Assembly: GCF_019375475.1 (NCBI RefSeq)
Contig: NZ_JAHXGQ010000002.1
Coordinates: forward strand, 372,001-436,000
DNA length: 64,000 nucleotides
Origin: Saccharothrix obliqua
GTDB taxonomy: Bacteria; Actinomycetota; Actinomycetes; Mycobacteriales; Pseudonocardiaceae
Reading direction: 5' to 3'
In this document: in pieces, positions 59,966-64,000 of the stretch
How the letters are laid out: each line of letters begins with the position of its first letter
Numbering within the stretch: the first letter of the stretch is position 1
The notes under the pieces: model-generated
Databases searched by the model: none
What the model saw: the letters and a program-made list of their open reading frames with translations, nothing else
What the model was told of the DNA's origin: nothing
Program-made: the position numbers and the translations under genes

Positions 59966-59972
59966 GCCGTGA

Positions 59973-60536
59973 TCAGGCCGCGGCGAGCACCGGCGCGGGC
60001 CACGAGTCGACGGCCCACTCCACCGGCCCGTCGGCCGCCCGCGCGTCGAAGCCGCGCGCGAAGCTCTGGTTGACCCAGTTCGCCTCGGCCGCGCTCGGGT
60101 TCGGGTTGCGGCACGCCGTGCCCGCGCTGCCGCCCGACATCAGGATCGAGCAGTCGCCGTTGTAGTTGTCGCGCAGGCCCAGCGAGTGGCCCATCTCGTG
60201 CACGACCACCCGCAGCGGCGAGTAACCCTGGTTGATCTGGTTGCGGTCCAGGTAGATGACGCCGGAGCCGTGGCCGATGGAGGCCCGCGACCCGCCACCG
60301 CTGACCACGTAGATCTTGATGTTGCCGCTGCCCTGGGTCTGCGACATGCGGATGTTGGGCACGTGGCTGTTCCAGATCTGGATCGCCTCCGGCAAGTACG
60401 AGGCGTACTCGCCGCCGCCGCTGACGGTGATCGCGCGTGGCGCCGCCGCCGACGCGGACGGCGCGACGACCACCAGCGCCGCCAGGGCGACGCCCACCGC
60501 CGCACCGAGAACTCTGCGAAGCAATGCAGGCTCCAT
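59973..60536 (-). CDS. Snapalysin-type secreted metalloprotease 2
   Basis: 187 residues. Signal peptide (LLRRVLGAAVGVALAALVVV, cleavage near SASA) and an M7-like zinc site HEMGHSLGLRD (His113, Glu114, His117, Asp123). Cysteines in GDCSILMSG and TACRNP match a disulfide pattern like that of protease 1, but the rest is divergent, so the two are distant paralogues. ATG start; the region before it (60537-60660) is the likely promoter. It digests extracellular protein by family. Confidence 0.9.
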   Translation of the reverse strand: MEPALLRRVLGAAVGVALAALVVVAPSASAAAPRAITVSGGGEYASYLPEAIQIWNSHVPNIRMSQTQGSGNIKIYVVSGGGSRASIGHGSGVIYLDRNQINQGYSPLRVVVHEMGHSLGLRDNYNGDCSILMSGGSAGTACRNPNPSAAEANWVNQSFARGFDARAADGPVEWAVDSWPAPVLAAA

Positions 60537-60793
60537 TCATTGCAGGGAATCGACACCGGTGGTTCTCCCGCACCAGCCGGGGAAATCGGCCGGGAACCAC
60601 CGGGAAACGCAGGGACGACTTCACCGTAGCGAGCCGGTCCGGTGGCGCAAGGAGCCGTGCTCCCACCACGCGGACTCGTCGGAGCGGCCGTTCGGCGCGG
60701 GTCCCGTCGGCCCAGGTCCGCTACCCTGCTCCGGGTCGGCTGCCCGGAAAAACCCTGGAATTCCGGGGCGGATCGGTGCGACGGAGGTGCGGC

Positions 60794-61684
60794 GTGGGAC
60801 CGGACACCGGTACGGCGTTCAGCGGCGCGCTCAGGTCCGCCATCCGCGCCAGCGGGCTCACCCTCCACGGCGTGCAGGCCAGGCTGGCGCGTCGGGGCGC
60901 GCGGGTGTCGGTGGCGGCGTTGAGCAGCTGGCAGTCCGGCCTCAACCGGCCCGAGCGGCCGGGCTCGCTGCGCGCGGTGGCGGAGCTGGAGGACCTGCTC
61001 GGCCTCGCGCCCGGTGAGCTGGTCGCGCTGCTCGGCCCGCGCCGGCCACGCGGCAGGCGGTCACCCGGGCGGCCCCGCGTCGACGTGCTGCCGCAGTCCG
61101 CCGCGGTGACCGCGATCGTGGACGAGATCAGCCCGGACCGGTTCGACGGCGTCCGCCTGCTGTACGTGGAGGAGCACGTGCGGGTCAACCCGGACCGCTC
61201 CCTGCGCGAGGTCACCACCCGGTCGGTCGTCCAGGCCCGGCGCGACGGCGTCCGCCGCTGCTTCGCGGTGAACTTCGCCGATTCCGCCGCCGACCTGGAC
61301 CTGGTGCGCACCGTACCGCTGCACCGCTGCCGGCTGGGCCGGGTGCGCCGGGACCACGCCCGGCGGGTGGTCGGCGCGGAACTGCTGCTGGACCGCGCCT
61401 ACCGCGCGGGCGAGGTCTTCACCATCGAGTACAAATCGGTCATGGGCCAGCCGGTGTTCGACGCCGAATACTTCCGGGCGTTCACCACACCGGTTCCGCT
61501 CTACGTGCTGCAAGTGGATTTCGCGCGGTCCATGCTGCCGGTGCGCTGCCACCGGTTCGAGACCCCGACCTGGGCGCACCCGCGGGCCGACCGGGAGATC
61601 GACCTGCTGGACCAGCACAGCGCGCTGGTCGCCGCGGAGGACATCACGGCCGGCATGTACGGCGTCCGCTGGGAGTGGTCGTAG
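60794..61684 (+). CDS. XRE-like regulator with an unknown C-terminal domain
   Basis: 296 residues. An N-terminal helix-turn-helix is seen in ALRSAIRASGLTLHGVQARL, VAALSSWQSGLNRPERPGSL and ELEDLLGLAPGEL. Residues about 100-296 are a beta-rich domain (RLLYVEEHVRVNPDRSLREV, EVFTIEYKSVMGQPVFDAEY, AEDITAGMYGVRWEW) not recognised. This two-domain form is common in actinomycetes as an uncharacterised regulator. The GTG has GGAGG about seven bases upstream. It is a single gene. Confidence 0.8.
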   Translation: MGPDTGTAFSGALRSAIRASGLTLHGVQARLARRGARVSVAALSSWQSGLNRPERPGSLRAVAELEDLLGLAPGELVALLGPRRPRGRRSPGRPRVDVLPQSAAVTAIVDEISPDRFDGVRLLYVEEHVRVNPDRSLREVTTRSVVQARRDGVRRCFAVNFADSAADLDLVRTVPLHRCRLGRVRRDHARRVVGAELLLDRAYRAGEVFTIEYKSVMGQPVFDAEYFRAFTTPVPLYVLQVDFARSMLPVRCHRFETPTWAHPRADREIDLLDQHSALVAAEDITAGMYGVRWEWS

Positions 61685-61801
61685 CCGGGCTTCCCGGGCA
61701 CGTCACCACCCGCGTCGCGTGGCGTGTGCGGCGGGTCACCCGATCGACGGGACGCGGGTGGCCCGCCGCCGACCCGGGCCTTCCGCCACGCCGCTGTTGC
61801 G

Positions 61802-61807
61802 TATAGT
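61802..61807 (+). promoter_or_regulatory. -10 box of the Gtr glycosylation operon (candidate)
   Basis: TATAGT in the otherwise GC-rich gap, about 68 bases before the glycosyltransferase GTG. No convincing -35 box. Confidence 0.5.
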
Positions 61808-61875
61808 TCGGGCGGATTCCGCTGGCCTGGTGGCCGAGCGCCCCCCACGTCACGAACACGAAGGACGGTTGGCTT

Positions 61876-62883
61876 GTGACCGCCGAGGCGACCTCGACCG
61901 GCGAGAGACGCACCATCACGTACGTCTTCCCGATCTACAACGAGGCCGGGAACATCGACCTGCTGCACAAGACCGTGTCGGCGGTCGTCGAGCCGCTGTC
62001 CGACCGGTACCACGTGAACTTCATCTACGTGGACGACGGCAGCAAGGACGACTCGCTGACCCGCCTCCGGGCGCTGGCCGACGTGGACGACCGGGTCACC
62101 GTGGTCGAGCTGGCCCGCAACTTCGGCCACCAGATGGCGGTCACGGCCGGTCTCGACCTGGCCGACGCCGACGCCGTGGTCATCATGGACAGCGACCTCC
62201 AGGACCCGCCGCGGGTCAGCCTGGAGCTGGTGGCCAAGTGGGAGCAGGGCTACGAGGTGGTGTACGCCCAGCGGCGCTCCCGGCAGGACACCGCGTTCAA
62301 GAAGTTCACCGCGAGCGCGTTCTACTGGCTGCTGCGCAAGGTGGCGTCCATCGACATCCCGCGCAACACCGGCGACTTCCGGCTGATCGACCGCAAGGTC
62401 GTGGACGAGCTGCGCAAGTTCCGCGAGCGCGACCGCTTCCTGCGCGGCCTGGTCAGCTACATCGGGTTCCGGCAGACCGGCGTCCTGTTCGACCGCGACG
62501 AGCGGCACTCGGGCGTCACCGGCTACCCGCTGAGCAAGATGGTGCGGTTCGCCGCGGACGGCATCCTCGGCTTCTCCGTCGCGCCGCTGCGGCTGATCAG
62601 CCGCATGGGCTACTTCATCTCGTTCCTGAGCTTCCTCGGCATCCTGTACGTGGCCGGGGTGAAGCTGTTCGCGCCGGAGACGGCCGTGCCGGGCTGGGCG
62701 TTCATCACCATCGGCATGTTCTTCCTGGGCGGCATCCAGATCACCATGCTCGGCGTGCTCGGCAGCTACATCGGCCGCACCTACGCGCAGGTGCAGGGCA
62801 GACCGCTCTACAGCGTCGCTTCCGTGTGGACCGCGGCGAAACCACCCGCGCCCGCCGTGAGCGCGGAAAGCCTCGTGCCGTGA
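61876..62883 (+). CDS. GtrB-like family 2 glycosyltransferase
   Basis: 335 residues. Cytosolic GT-A domain with YVFPIYNEAGNI, IYVDDGSKDDS, and the metal site MDSDLQDPP, plus RNTGDFRLIDRKV and the Arg/Lys-rich RERDRFLRGLVSYIG. Two C-terminal membrane helices follow (GYFISFLSFLGILYVAGV and FITIGMFFLGGIQITMLGVLG). It fits DPM1/GtrB enzymes that move a sugar from a nucleotide to polyprenyl phosphate on the inner face. GTG start. First of three overlapping genes with a GtrA-like and a GT-C-like protein. Confidence 0.92.
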   Translation: MTAEATSTGERRTITYVFPIYNEAGNIDLLHKTVSAVVEPLSDRYHVNFIYVDDGSKDDSLTRLRALADVDDRVTVVELARNFGHQMAVTAGLDLADADAVVIMDSDLQDPPRVSLELVAKWEQGYEVVYAQRRSRQDTAFKKFTASAFYWLLRKVASIDIPRNTGDFRLIDRKVVDELRKFRERDRFLRGLVSYIGFRQTGVLFDRDERHSGVTGYPLSKMVRFAADGILGFSVAPLRLISRMGYFISFLSFLGILYVAGVKLFAPETAVPGWAFITIGMFFLGGIQITMLGVLGSYIGRTYAQVQGRPLYSVASVWTAAKPPAPAVSAESLVP

Positions 62884-63290
62884 CGCCGGGACTCGCGACC
62901 AAGCTCCGCTTCGGACTGGTGGGCGTGGCCAACACGCTGGTCGACCTCGCCCTGTACGCGGTGCTGTCGCTGGCGGGCGTGCCGCTCTTCCCGGCCAACC
63001 TGGTGTCCACGACGGCGGGCATGGCGTGCAGCTTCACGCTGAACCGCGGCTTCACGTTCCGCGCCCGCGCCGGTGACGTGCGCGCGCAGGCGGTGTTGTT
63101 CTTCGCGGTCACCGCGTTCGGCCTGTGGCTCGTGCACCCGGTCGTGATCGCCCTGACGGCCGACCTGTTCACCGGCGCACACCCGGTGGTCGCGACCACC
63201 GGCCCCAAGATCTGCGCGCTGGTCTTCGGCCTGGCGTGGAACTACCTCCTCTACAGCAAGGTCGTCTTCAGACCGAAGGAAGCCGCCTGA
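62880..63290 (+). CDS. GtrA-like membrane protein
   Basis: 136 residues with four helices, typical of GtrA: LRFGLVGVANTLVDLALYAV, FPANLVSTTAGMACSFTLNRGFTF, a third from LFFAVTAFGLWLVHP, and ALVFGLAWNYLLYSKVVF. Members are thought to flip polyprenyl-phosphate sugars across the membrane. GTG start overlapping the glycosyltransferase stop (GTGA). Confidence 0.9.
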   Translation: MTPGLATKLRFGLVGVANTLVDLALYAVLSLAGVPLFPANLVSTTAGMACSFTLNRGFTFRARAGDVRAQAVLFFAVTAFGLWLVHPVVIALTADLFTGAHPVVATTGPKICALVFGLAWNYLLYSKVVFRPKEAA

Positions 63291-64000
63291 TGACGGACTT
63301 GATCACGCCCGCGCCGACCGCGGCGGAAGCGCGCCGGCCCGCGACGCGGTGGCACGCCCTGGCTGCCTCGGACTGGGCGCGGACCCTCGCGCTGGTGCTC
63401 GCCTGGCACGCGGTGCTGACCGCGGTCGCCGTGTTGTTCCAGGGTTCCCTGCCGATCGGCGAGGGCTACCCGGTGCGGGTGCTCGGCCCGGACGCCACGC
63501 TGCTGTCCCACACCTACCGGTGGGACGCCGAGAACTTCCACCAGATCGCCAACGGCGGCTACGCGAACCCGGCGACGCCGTGGGTGCACGCGTTCTACCC
63601 GTTCTTCCCGTTCTGCGTGTGGCTGGTGGAGACGGTCACGTTCGGCGCGCTCGGCTTCCTCGCCGCGGGCATGGTGGTCAACCTGGTGGCGACGTGGCTC
63701 GCGGCCACCGCGCTGCTGCGGATCGCCCGGCACTTCACGGCGGGCGAGCGTGCCGCGTGGCTGACCGTGGCGGCGTTCCTCACCGCGCCGACCGCGTTCT
63801 TCCTGCACGCGTTCTACAGCGAAGCGGTGTTCTGCGCGCTCGGGTTCTGGGCGTTCCTGTTCGCGCTGCGCAGGCAGTGGGTGTGGATGGGCCTGTGCCT
63901 GATCCCGCTGACCGCCACCCGGATCACGGCCGTGCTGTTCGTCGGCCTGTGCTTCCTGGAGTTCTGGCGGTCCCGGGACTGGCGGTGGCGCGGCCTGCTG
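63290..64000 (+). CDS. GT-C/PIG-V-like membrane glycosyltransferase, 3' end cut by window
   Basis: The first 237 residues are present. After a cytosolic start (MTDLITPAPTAAEARRPA) come a first helix (TLALVLAWHAVLTAVAVLFQ), an external loop with the acidic motif SHTYRWDAENFHQIANGGY, HAFYPFFPFCVWLVETVTF, and further helices. The Trp-Asp and FYPFFP pattern resembles PIG-V-type mannosyltransferases using lipid-linked sugars on the outer face. Its ATG overlaps the GtrA stop by one base. It would complete a donor-flippase-transferase set that decorates an envelope polymer or protein. Confidence 0.82.
   Translation, partial: MTDLITPAPTAAEARRPATRWHALAASDWARTLALVLAWHAVLTAVAVLFQGSLPIGEGYPVRVLGPDATLLSHTYRWDAENFHQIANGGYANPATPWVHAFYPFFPFCVWLVETVTFGALGFLAAGMVVNLVATWLAATALLRIARHFTAGERAAWLTVAAFLTAPTAFFLHAFYSEAVFCALGFWAFLFALRRQWVWMGLCLIPLTATRITAVLFVGLCFLEFWRSRDWRWRGLL

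Noticed and set aside
1-64000. CRISPR array, tRNA, rRNA, insertion sequence or prophage
   Set aside because: I found no regularly spaced repeats, no transposase or integrase, no cloverleaf-like or rRNA-like sequence. The direct repeats seen are short and few.

Overview
The window is about 64 kb of very GC-rich DNA (estimated by eye at over 70% G+C) with heavy use of GTG and TTG starts. Many stop/start codons overlap by four bases. Several genes have a TANNNT -10 box only 6-8 bases before the start codon, the mark of leaderless transcription. The core gene order rel-apt-secF-secD-yajC-ruvB-ruvA-ruvC, an F420-dependent glucose-6-phosphate dehydrogenase, snapalysin-type secreted proteases and NarL-type two-component systems point to a filamentous actinomycete. 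A member of the Pseudonocardiales (Saccharothrix/Lentzea/Actinosynnema type) is my best guess; the order is inferred, not proven.

Layout. 1-8.6 kb: housekeeping genes on the minus strand (stringent response, purine salvage, Sec accessory proteins, Holliday-junction processing), with a very long hairpin between apt and rel. 8.7-19.98 kb: mixed single genes and pairs, including a membrane diguanylate cyclase overlapping a cupin gene, fgd, a DinB-like protein, a LigC-type DNA ligase, a UDG-like protein, a double DUF427 protein, a DUF418 membrane protein, and a propeller-like protein paired with a DUF4239 membrane protein. 20.2-25.7 kb: four translationally coupled genes for membrane or exported proteins, one a cupredoxin-like lipoprotein, beside a NarL two-component system, with a perfect 18-bp palindrome between them. 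25.8-34.8 kb: AraC and TetR regulators, an APH-like kinase, a pentapeptide-repeat protein, an EF-hand protein, a three-gene MacAB-like exporter, a 1-kb stretch with no convincing gene, a glyoxalase-fold protein and an unusual XRE regulator.

35.1-40.6 kb: a locus that looks like sulfur chemistry at the cell surface. It holds an exported SBP56/methanethiol-oxidase-like protein, a large membrane protein, two tiny secreted peptides and a YeeE/YedE sulfur transporter. An ATP-grasp protein converges on it from the other strand.

42.7-53.8 kb: the most interesting region, a compact biosynthetic locus. It has the four proteins of the proline-to-halopyrrole route (proline-type adenylation enzyme, free carrier protein, acyl-CoA-dehydrogenase-like oxidase, flavin halogenase). 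There is no polyketide synthase or NRPS beside them; instead there are a TrpB2-like PLP enzyme, an amidohydrolase-2 protein, a MaoC-fold protein and a YbaK-type deacylase in one operon. A LuxR regulator with a degenerate receiver, an EamA exporter and a cation/proton antiporter lie on one side, an NmrA-type reductase on the other.

53.9-64 kb: two snapalysin-type proteases, a peptide deformylase coupled to an ArsR-like regulator with a palindromic operator, a two-component system followed by a NatAB-like ABC exporter, another XRE-like regulator, and a GtrB-GtrA-GT-C glycosylation operon that runs off the end. I saw no tRNA, rRNA, CRISPR array, IS element or phage genes.
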